NCBI GenBank assembly: GCA_900770525.1
Contig: CAAHDT010000018.1
Location: 1-52,301, forward strand
Source: Candidatus Gastranaerophilales bacterium
GTDB lineage: Bacteria > Cyanobacteriota > Vampirovibrionia > Gastranaerophilales > Gastranaerophilaceae
Direction: 5' to 3'
DNA: 52,301 bases
In this document: positions 25,475 through 34,167 of the stretch, piece by piece
Numbering within the stretch: position 1 is the first letter of the stretch
Layout: each line of letters begins with the position of its first letter
Notes under the pieces: generated by a model
What the model saw: the letters and a program-made list of their open reading frames with translations, nothing else
Database searches by the model: none
What the model was told of the DNA's origin: nothing
Position numbers and translations under genes: made by a program

Positions 25475-26849
25475 CAAAGCACTGATAAAAGACCTAAAAA
25501 AAACATTTACTCTTGATAACATATTATACAGCGTGGAAGAATGCTACGCTTATGCTCAGGATGCCTCAAATTCCAGAACAATAACTAATATTCCGGATGC
25601 TGTTGTGTTTGTGCAAAATGTTGAAGAAATTCAGCAAATAGTGCTTTGCGCCAAAAAACATAAAACACCTATTATATGCAGAGGGGCTGGGACGAATGTT
25701 GTTGGAGCTTGTAAAGTTGAGCACGGTGGAATTATTTTAAACTTTTCTAAAATGAACAAAATTTTAGAAATAAATCCTGAAAATATGACAGCACGAGTGC
25801 AACCTGGGGTTATATTGGGGGAACTTCAACAAAAAGTTGAAGAATTAGGTTTATTTTATCCACCTGATCCGTCAAATTTAAAAGTTTCAACAATTGGTGG
25901 GAGTATTGCTCAAGCATCAGGTGGTGCCAAAACATTTAAATACGGTTCAACAAAAGATTATGTGCTTGCGTTGGAGGTTGTCACGGCTGATGGAAGAATT
26001 TTAAGAACCGGCTCCAATACCGTAAAAAATGCAACAGGATATAATTTGTCATCCTTATTTGTTGGATCAGAGGGAACTCTTGGAATTATCACGGAAGCAA
26101 CTTTAAAATTAATTCCAAAGCCGGAAACAAAGAAAGTTTTGATGGCTTATTTTAATTCTGTAGAAGAGGCTGTTCAGACCGTAAATACAATTATTGAGCA
26201 GCGAATTTTCCCTGCGACAATTGATTTTATGGATAAAAATGCAATTCAGACTGTTGAAAAATTTTATCCGGCAAATCTGCTTTGTGACAAAGAGTGTGCA
26301 CTAATAATTGAAGTCGATGGATTTAAAAACTCAATTGAGTATCAAGAAAATATTATAACCAGTATCTTAAAAAATTGTAATGCTGCGGACATTCAAGTTT
26401 CGCATGATGAAGAAGAGTATAATAGAATTTGGACTGCCAGACGTTCTTCGATGGGTGCTTGTGCAAAGCTAAAACCTAACGTAACAACTGATGATGTAAT
26501 AGTTCCTCGCGAAAACTTAGCCAAATTAGTTAAAGGTGTACAAGTTATTTGTGAAAAATATAATCTTGCTGCGTGTCTGGTCGGGCATGTCGGAGATGGC
26601 AGTTTGCACCCTCAAATTCCTATAGATTATAGGGATGAAAACGAATATCAGCGTTATAAACTTGCAAAAGCTGAAATTTATGAGTTGACAGCCAAACTTG
26701 GTGGAATATTATCGGGTGAGCACGGCATTGGTTCGGAAAAACGTCCTTATATTTCTAAAGTAGTAAATTCTGTTGCATTAGATTATATGCGCCAAATTAA
26801 AAAGACATTCGATCCGGATAATATACTAAATCCTTACAAAATATTCTAA
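25464..26849 (+). CDS. FAD-linked oxidase, GlcD / D-2-hydroxyacid dehydrogenase family
   Basis: The 461-residue flavoprotein has an FAD-binding PCMH domain (about 40-220: ICRGAGTNVVGACKVEHGG, PPDPSNLKVSTIGGSIAQASGG, YNLSSLFVGSEGTLGIITEA). A C-terminal FAD-oxidase domain follows, with GHVGDGSLHPQIP and LSGEHGIGSEKRPY. These are the marks of glycolate/D-lactate dehydrogenases (GlcD, Dld2). It would oxidise a 2-hydroxyacid to the 2-oxoacid. No GlcE or GlcF partner is nearby, so the electron acceptor is unclear. It overlaps the coiled-coil gene by 11 bases, suggesting coupled translation. Confidence 0.9.
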   Translation: MSNNKALIKDLKKTFTLDNILYSVEECYAYAQDASNSRTITNIPDAVVFVQNVEEIQQIVLCAKKHKTPIICRGAGTNVVGACKVEHGGIILNFSKMNKILEINPENMTARVQPGVILGELQQKVEELGLFYPPDPSNLKVSTIGGSIAQASGGAKTFKYGSTKDYVLALEVVTADGRILRTGSNTVKNATGYNLSSLFVGSEGTLGIITEATLKLIPKPETKKVLMAYFNSVEEAVQTVNTIIEQRIFPATIDFMDKNAIQTVEKFYPANLLCDKECALIIEVDGFKNSIEYQENIITSILKNCNAADIQVSHDEEEYNRIWTARRSSMGACAKLKPNVTTDDVIVPRENLAKLVKGVQVICEKYNLAACLVGHVGDGSLHPQIPIDYRDENEYQRYKLAKAEIYELTAKLGGILSGEHGIGSEKRPYISKVVNSVALDYMRQIKKTFDPDNILNPYKIF

Positions 26850-26862
26850 TAGAATATTCGCT

Positions 26863-27669
26863 CTATAAATAACATTTCAACTCTTGTCCAACTACGCCGG
26901 CATAAAGTTCAATGTATTGTTTGGCAGGACTTGAATCAATTTTGGTTAATAAAACTTCTTCAATTTGGAAGAATCCTACATCCCCTGACATTTCAACGTC
27001 TATTCTTATAGGCTTTTTCTGACCGTGGTGAATTCCTATACGGTTAATAGCATTTGCTGAGTATTTGTGAATATCTCCAACACGCGGTGTTTTATTTATT
27101 GCCATCGGAATTCTAGCTCGTCCTTTAGTCATATCGCAACCATCTGCGATAAGCAGAATTCCTGCTTCTGTTGAATGAATTTTTCTTGTTGACATATGTC
27201 CGATAATAGCCTCTGTTGCAACAGCACGAATAATTACACGCTTATGTAAATCATTCGGATACAAGTGCATTAAAGCACGCTCAATTATTGGTTGTGCTAA
27301 AATAACAGACATTTCTTCATGTCCTTGACGACCAATAGCCATACCTAAATCGTGCATAAGGCTAGCTAAAATAACAGCGCACATACTATCTTCAAAAGTG
27401 CCGGCTTCTTCATTTTCAAGAGATGTTTTTATGTTGCAATCGTGCAAAATATTCAACATTTTTATAGAATTACTGGCAACTTGACGCATATGCACTGGTC
27501 CATGGTCATTAAAACCTAGTCTTTTTATGGATACGTTATTTGCGTAATCTTGCATTTCTTGTAATTCATCATCTGCGAACAAATAATCAACCAACTTCAA
27601 ACTCATCGGATGATTTTTTAATCTTTCTTTAATTTTAGTTTCTGTTGAAATTTCTTTAACTGATTTCAT
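26863..27669 (-). CDS. HD-domain phosphohydrolase
   Basis: The 268-residue protein contains a metal-binding HD domain: NDHGPVHMRQVASNS (about 54-68), then LASLMHDLGMAIGRQGHEEM with the His-Asp pair (about 107-125) and IADGCDMTKGR (about 175-185). HD proteins hydrolyse phosphoester bonds of nucleotides, cyclic nucleotides or (p)ppGpp. This one lacks the extra synthetase domain of Rel enzymes and lacks the GYP motif of cyclic di-GMP hydrolases, so its substrate is unknown. It converges on the FAD oxidase with a gap of 13 bases and no clear terminator. Confidence 0.8.
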   Translation of the reverse strand: MKSVKEISTETKIKERLKNHPMSLKLVDYLFADDELQEMQDYANNVSIKRLGFNDHGPVHMRQVASNSIKMLNILHDCNIKTSLENEEAGTFEDSMCAVILASLMHDLGMAIGRQGHEEMSVILAQPIIERALMHLYPNDLHKRVIIRAVATEAIIGHMSTRKIHSTEAGILLIADGCDMTKGRARIPMAINKTPRVGDIHKYSANAINRIGIHHGQKKPIRIDVEMSGDVGFFQIEEVLLTKIDSSPAKQYIELYAGVVGQELKCYL

Positions 27670-27808
27670 AATATATATCTCTTATGTTTTATATCTTACC
27701 TACCTTCACAATAACACTATAACTCATAAAAATCAATTATTACAAAACACAAGTTTTTATAAGGTTAGAGCCATTTGCGGAATGTATAATTTGATATATA
27801 ATTTTTGT

Positions 27809-29227
27809 ATGCAAAAAATTCAAAAAGAAACTATAATTAATATTTTAATTTTCTTGCTATTTGCAAGTTTGACGTTTGTTGTAGGGGTTCATCATGAACC
27901 TTGGGCAGATGAAGCGCAAGCGTGGCTCGTTGCGCGAGATTGTTCATTTTTTGATATTATTTTTCATATATCTAAATATGAAGGAACGCCTTCCCTGTGG
28001 TTTTGTATTTTAAGAACTCTGCAACATTTTCATTTTAGATATGAATGGTTGTATATCATTCCTTGGATTTGTAGTTGTATTGGGGCTTGGATATTTATTT
28101 TTAAGTCAAAATTGCCCCCAATAATACGCTATCTTTTTCCATTTACATATTTTATTTTTTATCAATATACAATTATTGCAAGAAACTATTCTCTGCTTTT
28201 TCCAATGATGGGTTTTGTTGCGCTATCTTATCCGAAAAGACTTACAAATCCATACAGATATGCTATTTTATTAATGCTTTTATCCAGCATTAGCGCGCAA
28301 GCATTTGTTCTTGGATTTACTCTTTCCGGATTTTGGCTATTTGACTTTTATAAAAAATATAATAAGCAAATAAAAAACTATTTGCCTTGCGGAATAACGT
28401 TTTTATTTTTAATATTAACGGTTTTAGTTGTAAAAAAGCCGGCAGATTGTATTGTTTTAGTCCATATAGAATGGACTAAGCTCTTTTCAAAAGAACTGTT
28501 AAATATCCTTGTTAATGGGTATTTTTATGAAGCTAAAAACTTTGTATTTTATATTCAATTTTTAATAGTTTTATGCTTATATTTATTTTCAGCAAAAACA
28601 TTTTGTAAAAATAGAAATCAATTGTTATTCTTTGCAGGATTAAACTTGGCTATAATTTGGGTTTTGACAACTGTATTATGTCAATTGTGGCATAGCGGAT
28701 TTTTGATAACAACCTTAATCTTTTCTTTGTGGTTGATATATAACGAAAATAGTAATCCTAAAATTACTTTTAAAGAGTGTAAAACTTTTTATTCAATATT
28801 ACTTTTCATTTTTTTAACTCACGTATTATGGACTATTAAATGTTCAAATTTTGATATGCATAACAATTATGATGCATCAAAAGCAACAGCCGAATTTATT
28901 AAGAAAAATCATCTTGAAAGTACCAAAATACTTGGAGTTGGCTATGCTATTGTTTCTGTTCAACCTTATTTTGATAAAAATATATTTATTAATTTTCCAA
29001 AAGCTTATTACACTTGGGATATGAAAAACATGTCAGATTATTATCATAAAAGCGAACATCTTGCTCCAATTATAGTTTACACCCCAACAGATGTAGGTGG
29101 CTATGAGTCTATCAAATTTGCAAAAGCCAGATATTATCAACAACACTTTAGAGCAAATTTGTGCGGAAAAGGAAAAAATATTTTTGACAACTCTATAATC
29201 TTGTTTTCAAGAAATAAAATAGAATGA
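27809..29227 (+). CDS. Polytopic membrane protein, GT-C glycosyltransferase-like
   Basis: The protein has about 472 residues and about ten membrane helices. After helix 1 comes HHEPWADEAQAWLVARD, whose Asp-Glu pair matches the catalytic acidic loop of GT-C enzymes such as PMT/ArnT, which use lipid-linked sugars on the outer face of the membrane. A later IIARNYSLLFPMMG and a soluble C-terminal domain (about 375-472) fit that fold. The donor and acceptor are unknown. I prefer the ATG at 27809; a start at 27782 is possible but would overlap a TATAAT at 27785-27790 that looks like the -10 box. It stands alone between terminators. Confidence 0.65.
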   Translation: MQKIQKETIINILIFLLFASLTFVVGVHHEPWADEAQAWLVARDCSFFDIIFHISKYEGTPSLWFCILRTLQHFHFRYEWLYIIPWICSCIGAWIFIFKSKLPPIIRYLFPFTYFIFYQYTIIARNYSLLFPMMGFVALSYPKRLTNPYRYAILLMLLSSISAQAFVLGFTLSGFWLFDFYKKYNKQIKNYLPCGITFLFLILTVLVVKKPADCIVLVHIEWTKLFSKELLNILVNGYFYEAKNFVFYIQFLIVLCLYLFSAKTFCKNRNQLLFFAGLNLAIIWVLTTVLCQLWHSGFLITTLIFSLWLIYNENSNPKITFKECKTFYSILLFIFLTHVLWTIKCSNFDMHNNYDASKATAEFIKKNHLESTKILGVGYAIVSVQPYFDKNIFINFPKAYYTWDMKNMSDYYHKSEHLAPIIVYTPTDVGGYESIKFAKARYYQQHFRANLCGKGKNIFDNSIILFSRNKIE

Positions 29228-29231
29228 TATA

Positions 29232-29265
29232 AAAGCGGCGCTCGCAATATTGCGAGCGCCGCTTT
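29232..29265. terminator. Perfect 17-bp bidirectional terminator palindrome
   Basis: The 34 bases are fully self-complementary (arm AAAGCGGCGCTCGCAA...), GC-rich, and lie between two converging genes. A pure arm with almost no loop is strong for both strands. Confidence 0.9.
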
Positions 29266-29281
29266 CAATCTAAGTTCAAAC

Positions 29282-30493
29282 TTAAGAAATAGGTTTTAAA
29301 GATTCTCTATAAATCTTTTCAACAACATCTCTTGTATTTCCGGAAGGACCGATATCAATCAAACCTTGTAGTGATGGAGTTGTGAATGCCAAGTCTACAA
29401 GTTTTTCAACATCAGCTTCTTCAAAACCTTCGTCAGTTAATTTTTCAGGAACATCAACTGATTGTAACCATTTTTCAACGCCTTTGGCAGCTTTTTCAGC
29501 TTCATCAGGTGTTCCTTTCAAATCTGGAACAATCGGAGCTAAAATATCTGCCAAAATATTAGCTTTATCTTTGTAGATAGTCTTGATTACGGCAGGCAAC
29601 AAGATAGCCAAACCTAAACCGTGTGATAATTCAGGTTTAACAGCACTTAGAGGATGTTCAAGTGCGTGGGTATAATGTAACAAGCCGTTATCAAAACATA
29701 CACCGCCCATCATAGCAGAGTATGCCAAGAAATATCTTGCTTCTAAATCTTCCGGATTTTCAATTGCTTTTGGAAGATATTTTACAACGTTTTTAATAAC
29801 TTCTCTTGCAAGGGTTACACAGTATGGAGAAAGAACTTTTGAAGTTGCTGCTTCAATAACGTGGTTAACCGCATCAATTGATACATATCTTGTTTGTTTT
29901 GGAGATAATTTTGTCATCAATTGAGGGTCATCAATTGCATATGTAGGATAAATGCAATCGTAAGCAATTGCAGGTTTAAAGTTCTTTTCCAAGTTTGTTA
30001 CAACTGCAAATCTGTTTGCTTCAGCACCTGTACCGTGTGTTAAGTTAATTGATACAATCGGAGCAGCTTTAACCGGCTCAAACTTGAATTCGTAAATGTC
30101 TTCAGCAGTCTTGTCAGGATATTCCAAAAGAATTGCAACAGATTTACCTGCATCGGTTGGCGAACCGCCACCAATTGCAATTACTGCCTTTGCACCAAAA
30201 TCTCTTGCTAGTTTAGCCGCATCATTTACATGATGTGTATTCGGGTTTGGTGTAACTTCAGCATAGTTAACGTATCCGATTTCATTATCCTTAAGTGCTT
30301 TTTCTACATAATCCCAAGCACCTGTAGATTTATAAGCATGACGACCTGACATTACGATAACTTTGTCAATGCCCTTACTTTTTAAAGCTTTTGCGATATC
30401 TGCAATCTTTTTAATTGCTCCAACACCAAAAAATACAGAAGTTCTTGTTCTAATTTCTCTAACTTCGTGGATATCAATATCTTTTTCCCACAT
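29282..30493 (-). CDS. Iron-containing alcohol dehydrogenase
   Basis: The 403-residue protein is a group III metal-dependent alcohol dehydrogenase. It has the N-terminal nucleotide-binding region (VFFGVGAIKKI, VIAIGGGSPTDAGKSVA) and the metal-binding helix bundle (LHYTHALEHPLSA, LSHGLGLAILLPA with the His ligands). It would reduce an aldehyde to alcohol with NAD(P)H, or the reverse; such an enzyme regenerates NAD+ in fermentation. The ATG at 30493 has AAGGAG eight bases upstream; an earlier ATG at 30532 lacks this. The substrate cannot be told. Confidence 0.92.
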   Translation of the reverse strand: MWEKDIDIHEVREIRTRTSVFFGVGAIKKIADIAKALKSKGIDKVIVMSGRHAYKSTGAWDYVEKALKDNEIGYVNYAEVTPNPNTHHVNDAAKLARDFGAKAVIAIGGGSPTDAGKSVAILLEYPDKTAEDIYEFKFEPVKAAPIVSINLTHGTGAEANRFAVVTNLEKNFKPAIAYDCIYPTYAIDDPQLMTKLSPKQTRYVSIDAVNHVIEAATSKVLSPYCVTLAREVIKNVVKYLPKAIENPEDLEARYFLAYSAMMGGVCFDNGLLHYTHALEHPLSAVKPELSHGLGLAILLPAVIKTIYKDKANILADILAPIVPDLKGTPDEAEKAAKGVEKWLQSVDVPEKLTDEGFEEADVEKLVDLAFTTPSLQGLIDIGPSGNTRDVVEKIYRESLKPIS

Positions 30494-30626
30494 AATAAAC
30501 GCTCCTTTCTTAACGCAACTATTATAGAGCATACCTTAACATTTTGCAATATTAAACATGAAAAAAGCAATTTTTTCTTTGTTTTTTTTTTATGTATTCA
30601 CCAAGTGTAGTATAGGAGAAATAATT

Positions 30627-30983
30627 ATGTTAAACGCCCCAATTGCCCCAAATTTTTATAATGCACAAACAGCCCCAGTACAATCTCAACCAATCCAACA
30701 GCAACCGGCACAAAATGCGACTGTTCCACAAGATGCAAAGCAAGCACTAAAAGAACAGAGTCTTGCGATTACTGCAGATATTTGCGCTGAATACGGAGCT
30801 GTTGCAAGATTAAACGATATTTTAATCGCATTTGCAAAAAATATTAAAACAGAGCAAAATCCTGAACAGAAAAAAGTTCTTGAAACAAGAATTGCTACAA
30901 TAAACCAAATGCTTTTGCAAAGAGAAAACAAAATTAATCAAATGGAAATGGCAAGAGCAAATATTGATGCTCAATTGAAATAG
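30627..30983 (+). CDS. Small Gln/Pro-rich protein with a helical end, unknown function
   Basis: The protein has 118 residues. Its N-terminus is rich in Ala, Pro and Gln (LNAPIAPNFYNAQTAP, QSQPIQQQPAQ). The rest is helical and charged (ITADICAEYGAVARLNDILIAFAKN, KVLETRIATINQMLLQRENK). The ATG at 30627 has AGGAGA upstream; an earlier ATG at 30558 would add a hydrophobic leader of 23 residues with no ribosome site. I recognise no family. A short terminator follows. Confidence 0.6.
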   Translation: MLNAPIAPNFYNAQTAPVQSQPIQQQPAQNATVPQDAKQALKEQSLAITADICAEYGAVARLNDILIAFAKNIKTEQNPEQKKVLETRIATINQMLLQRENKINQMEMARANIDAQLK

Positions 30984-31007
30984 TCGACTATATAAACACA
31001 CATACAC

Positions 31008-31039
31008 AAAAGAGGAACGGTTGTTTGCCGTTCCTCTTT
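31008..31039. terminator. Bidirectional terminator between the Gln/Pro-rich gene and ychF
   Basis: A 12-bp stem (AAAGAGGAACGG / CCGTTCCTCTTT) with a 7-base loop and short A/T runs lies between two converging genes. Confidence 0.85.
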
Positions 31040-31060
31040 ACTGCTAAACTTTTGCTAAAC

Positions 31061-32155
31061 CTATACTGCAAACCTAAAGTGAACCAAGTCACCATCTTGG
31101 ACAACGTAATCCTTCCCTTCCAAGCGTGTAACTCCCTTTTCTTTACAAGCGGTGTAGGAGCCATATTTAACAAACTCTTCATAAGGTGTAATTTCAGCTC
31201 TGATAAATCCTTTTTCAAAGTCTGTATGAATTACTCCGGCAGCTTGAGGAGCTTTTGCACCGGCAGGAATTGTCCAAGCTCGAACTTCTTTTTCGCCAGC
31301 TGTAATAAATGTTCTAAGATCTAGCAAGTGGTAAACACTCTTAATCATTCTGTTAATACCGCTGTCATCAATTCCCAATTCTTTTAAATAAGCAAGAGCT
31401 TCGCTGCCGAGTTCGCTTAATTCTTCTTCAATTTTTGCAGATATAATAACCATTTCTGCACTGTGATTTTTAGCATATTCGTTAACTAGTTCTGTATATT
31501 TATTACCGCTCTTTAAATCGAATTCAGAAACATTTGCTGCATAAATAACAGGTTTTGTAGACATTAAGTTCAACTGTCTTACGAACGGCAATTCATCCTC
31601 ATTGAAAATATCTTTAATGTTAATAAATGTACCGTTATTCAACAAATCTTTTAATGTTTTTAAAACACCTGCTTCAAGAACCGCATCTTTATCACCGGCT
31701 TTAACTTGTTTAGCAATTCTTGCTTCTCTTTTTTCAACAGATGCAATATCTGCAAGAGCTAATTCTGTATTAATAGTATCGATATCATCAATAGGGTTAA
31801 CTTTACCTGCAACGTGAATAGTATTTGGATCATCAAAACATCTTACAACTTGAATAATCGCATCTACTTCTCTGATGTTATGCAAAAATTGGTTTCCTAA
31901 ACCTTCACCTTTACTTGCACCTTTAACCAAACCTGCAATATCAACAAATTCAATTGCAGTTGGAATAATTTGTTCGGTTTTGCATAATTTTGCCAAAACT
32001 TCCAATCTTTCATCCGGTACGTTTACAACGCCAACGTTTGGCTCAATCGTACAAAACGGATAGTTAGCACTTTGTGCATTTTTTGCACTTGTTAGCGCAT
32101 TAAATAAAGTTGATTTTCCAACATTCGGTAATCCGACAATACCTGTTCTTAACAT
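31061..32155 (-). CDS. ychF: Redox-regulated ATPase YchF (Obg/OLA1 family)
   Basis: The 364-residue P-loop protein shows GLPNVGKSTLFNALT (G1), then VDIAGLVKGASKGEGLGNQFL (G3) and NVSEFD in place of the GTP-specific NKxD, which explains the ATP preference of this family. A coiled-coil region follows at about 140-200 and the C-terminal TGS domain ends LEGKDYVVQDGDLVHFRF. YchF proteins interact with the ribosome and affect translation and stress response. Length is normal. Confidence 0.96.
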   Translation of the reverse strand: MLRTGIVGLPNVGKSTLFNALTSAKNAQSANYPFCTIEPNVGVVNVPDERLEVLAKLCKTEQIIPTAIEFVDIAGLVKGASKGEGLGNQFLHNIREVDAIIQVVRCFDDPNTIHVAGKVNPIDDIDTINTELALADIASVEKREARIAKQVKAGDKDAVLEAGVLKTLKDLLNNGTFINIKDIFNEDELPFVRQLNLMSTKPVIYAANVSEFDLKSGNKYTELVNEYAKNHSAEMVIISAKIEEELSELGSEALAYLKELGIDDSGINRMIKSVYHLLDLRTFITAGEKEVRAWTIPAGAKAPQAAGVIHTDFEKGFIRAEITPYEEFVKYGSYTACKEKGVTRLEGKDYVVQDGDLVHFRFAV

Positions 32156-32364
32156 TATATCTAATTCCTTATAAAAATTTATTACACTTGCCCTAATGTT
32201 AACGAAAAAATGCTAATTTGTAAAGCAAAAGCCCTAAAACTTATACAAAAATCATTTTTTATGATGAGAAATTTATTAATTAAAATTTTGTAACAAACTA
32301 ACAAAAAATATATTGATGTTTTTTTATAAATACTATATCATTAAGCAGAAAGTTGAGTGTGTGA

Positions 32365-33519
32365 ATGCAAATAGAATACGTTTTGTCGCAAAAATCAAGT
32401 TTGAAAAAGATTAATATTGCAGATATAGATTATCCGCTACCGGATTTAAAAAACTCAGATAGTTCAAAAGCAACCATTATTGCAAAATGGTTTATGGAAT
32501 GGATTGATGACGGATTTGCTAATAACAAATTTGCGGACAAGAGTCTTTTACCAATAAAAAGTGAACTTGCCTACTTTTTGGGGGTAAGCGTTGGGACAGT
32601 ACAAAATGCCCTACGTTATATTGAAGATTTGGGCTATGTAGAATCTAAACAGAGAATAGGAACCCTTATTAAATCAAGAGAGTCTGCCAATAGCAGATTT
32701 CGTAAATTAACTTCAAAGCGCGAAATTGCGATTAACGAGATTAAAAAGTTCATAAGTGATAATAAATTAAAAAGTGGGGATACGTTACCATCTTCAAGAG
32801 CCCTATCAACACTTATCGGATGTTCTGCTAATACAACAAGGCTTGCTCTTGAATACCTCTGTGCTGCTAAAATATTGAAACACTGTAAAAAGAATTCAAA
32901 TGATTCAGGATGGGAAATTATTTCATCTGATTTCGCTCCAAACCAACGTGCAAACGCAGTTGCTCAAAAAACTTTGGTCAATAAAGTTGAGCACGATTTG
33001 AAGAACTATATAAATACAACATTAAAAGTTGGAGAACAACTCCCTCCACATGCAGAGTTGTCTAAGTTGATGAAGGTTAGTATCAAAACGGTTCATGATG
33101 CACTAAAGACATTGGTTGATGAAGGAATTTTACTAACTCGCCGTGGGCGCTATGGAACAACTGTTATAAAATTGCCAAAAGATATTCACAATTCTAACAA
33201 GTTAGAAAAATCAATATTTGCTCCGGCAAAAGATACCGCATTTTATTATTATGAAAAAACTCAAAATGCTATAAAAACAATGATTGCCGAGCATTATGAT
33301 ATCGGTTCAAAACTTCCGTCAATTTTGGAATTATCTAAAGAAATGGATTTGAGTCCAAATACAATCAGAAAAGCTTTTCATAACCTCGCTAAAGAAGGGT
33401 ATCTCGTTTTCTCAAGAGGCAGATATGGCGGAACTTTTGTTGTGGATATCCCTCAAACAGGCGAAGAAACCTTTAAATGGATTGCGGTAAACCCTCAATA
33501 TACTGTTGTTAAAAATTAA
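32365..33519 (+). CDS. Regulator with four tandem GntR-like winged-helix domains
   Basis: The 384-residue protein appears to consist of four winged-helix DNA-binding domains with no metabolite-binding domain: about 40-107 (IKSELAYFLGVSVGTVQNALR), 118-192 (SRALSTLIGCSANTTRLALEY), 205-275 (HAELSKLMKVSIKTVHDALKTL) and 297-365 (ILELSKEMDLSPNTIRKAFHNL). Each has the GntR pattern LP-S-x-x-LS-x-x-x-x-S-x-x-T-x-x-x-AL, followed by a wing; the last two end RRGRYGTTVI and SRGRYGGTFVV. Domains 2-4 also share the upstream helix and a K-x-G-x-x-LPS turn. Ordinary GntR proteins have one such domain plus an effector domain. Targets are unknown. It precedes a long noncoding stretch. Confidence 0.8.
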   Translation: MQIEYVLSQKSSLKKINIADIDYPLPDLKNSDSSKATIIAKWFMEWIDDGFANNKFADKSLLPIKSELAYFLGVSVGTVQNALRYIEDLGYVESKQRIGTLIKSRESANSRFRKLTSKREIAINEIKKFISDNKLKSGDTLPSSRALSTLIGCSANTTRLALEYLCAAKILKHCKKNSNDSGWEIISSDFAPNQRANAVAQKTLVNKVEHDLKNYINTTLKVGEQLPPHAELSKLMKVSIKTVHDALKTLVDEGILLTRRGRYGTTVIKLPKDIHNSNKLEKSIFAPAKDTAFYYYEKTQNAIKTMIAEHYDIGSKLPSILELSKEMDLSPNTIRKAFHNLAKEGYLVFSRGRYGGTFVVDIPQTGEETFKWIAVNPQYTVVKN

Positions 33520-33556
33520 TTCTTAAAAAATTTTTAAACGTTATATATAATAAAAA

Positions 33557-33578
33557 CGGACATCCTTTTGAATGTCCG
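33557..33578 (+). terminator. Terminator after the four-wing regulator
   Basis: CGGACAT and ATGTCCG form a 7-bp stem with an 8-base loop, followed by TATTTCATTT. It lies 37 bases after the stop codon. Confidence 0.65.
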
Positions 33579-34112
33579 GTATTTCATTTCTGAAACAAAA
33601 AGGATTTACATTAACTTTAAACCTTAATAATCATCCCCTGTCTTGCATATCCCTATCAATAATTTGGTTCACAAGCTGCAAGACAAGCGTTGTAAACATT
33701 TTTTTATTTTCCCAAGACGGTTATTAACTAACCCCGCCTCCCAAGTTTTGTACCCTCATCATATACCTAACAGAAACAAATAACATAAAAAATATTCATT
33801 CCATGCCAATCTTTTTACAATAAGTTTTGTTAACTTTGGCTACACGTAGTCATAATAATACTTTCAAGCTTTTGGCAGGAGCAGTTAAAAATTTACATAA
33901 CTTTTGTAAAAATCACTTCATAAAAACTTGCATTCCTTAAACCATTCTCCACATGACTTTTTAAAAATTTATTACAAAACATTAACCAAACGTGAAAACA
34001 AGCTGAACACTGGGAATAATACATTTACTGCCAGCCAGCAAGGTTAATTGCATTTTAGAATGTATATCAAATGTGAATAAATGTTAACAAAACACCCCCA
34101 AACATGGCAATT
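33579..34112. other. AT-rich intergenic stretch without a gene
   Basis: No reading frame of note and no tRNA is seen. The one clear structure is an inverted repeat of 9 bp (TGTCTTGCA at 33639-33647 and TGCAAGACA at 33677-33685, 29 bases apart), which could be the stem of a small RNA or a control site. The stretch ends at the promoter at 34113. Confidence 0.5.
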
Positions 34113-34141
34113 TTGACAAAAGTATATACTTTATATATACA
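34113..34141 (+). promoter_or_regulatory. Strong promoter of the Lys/Pro-rich hypothetical gene
   Basis: A consensus TTGACA (34113-34118), a 17-base spacer and TATACA (34136-34141) lie 26 bases ahead of the start codon, with AGAGG as ribosome site. It is among the best matches to the sigma-70 consensus in the window. Confidence 0.75.
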
Positions 34142-34167
34142 AGAGAGTAAAAAGAGGTCTTTATAAG

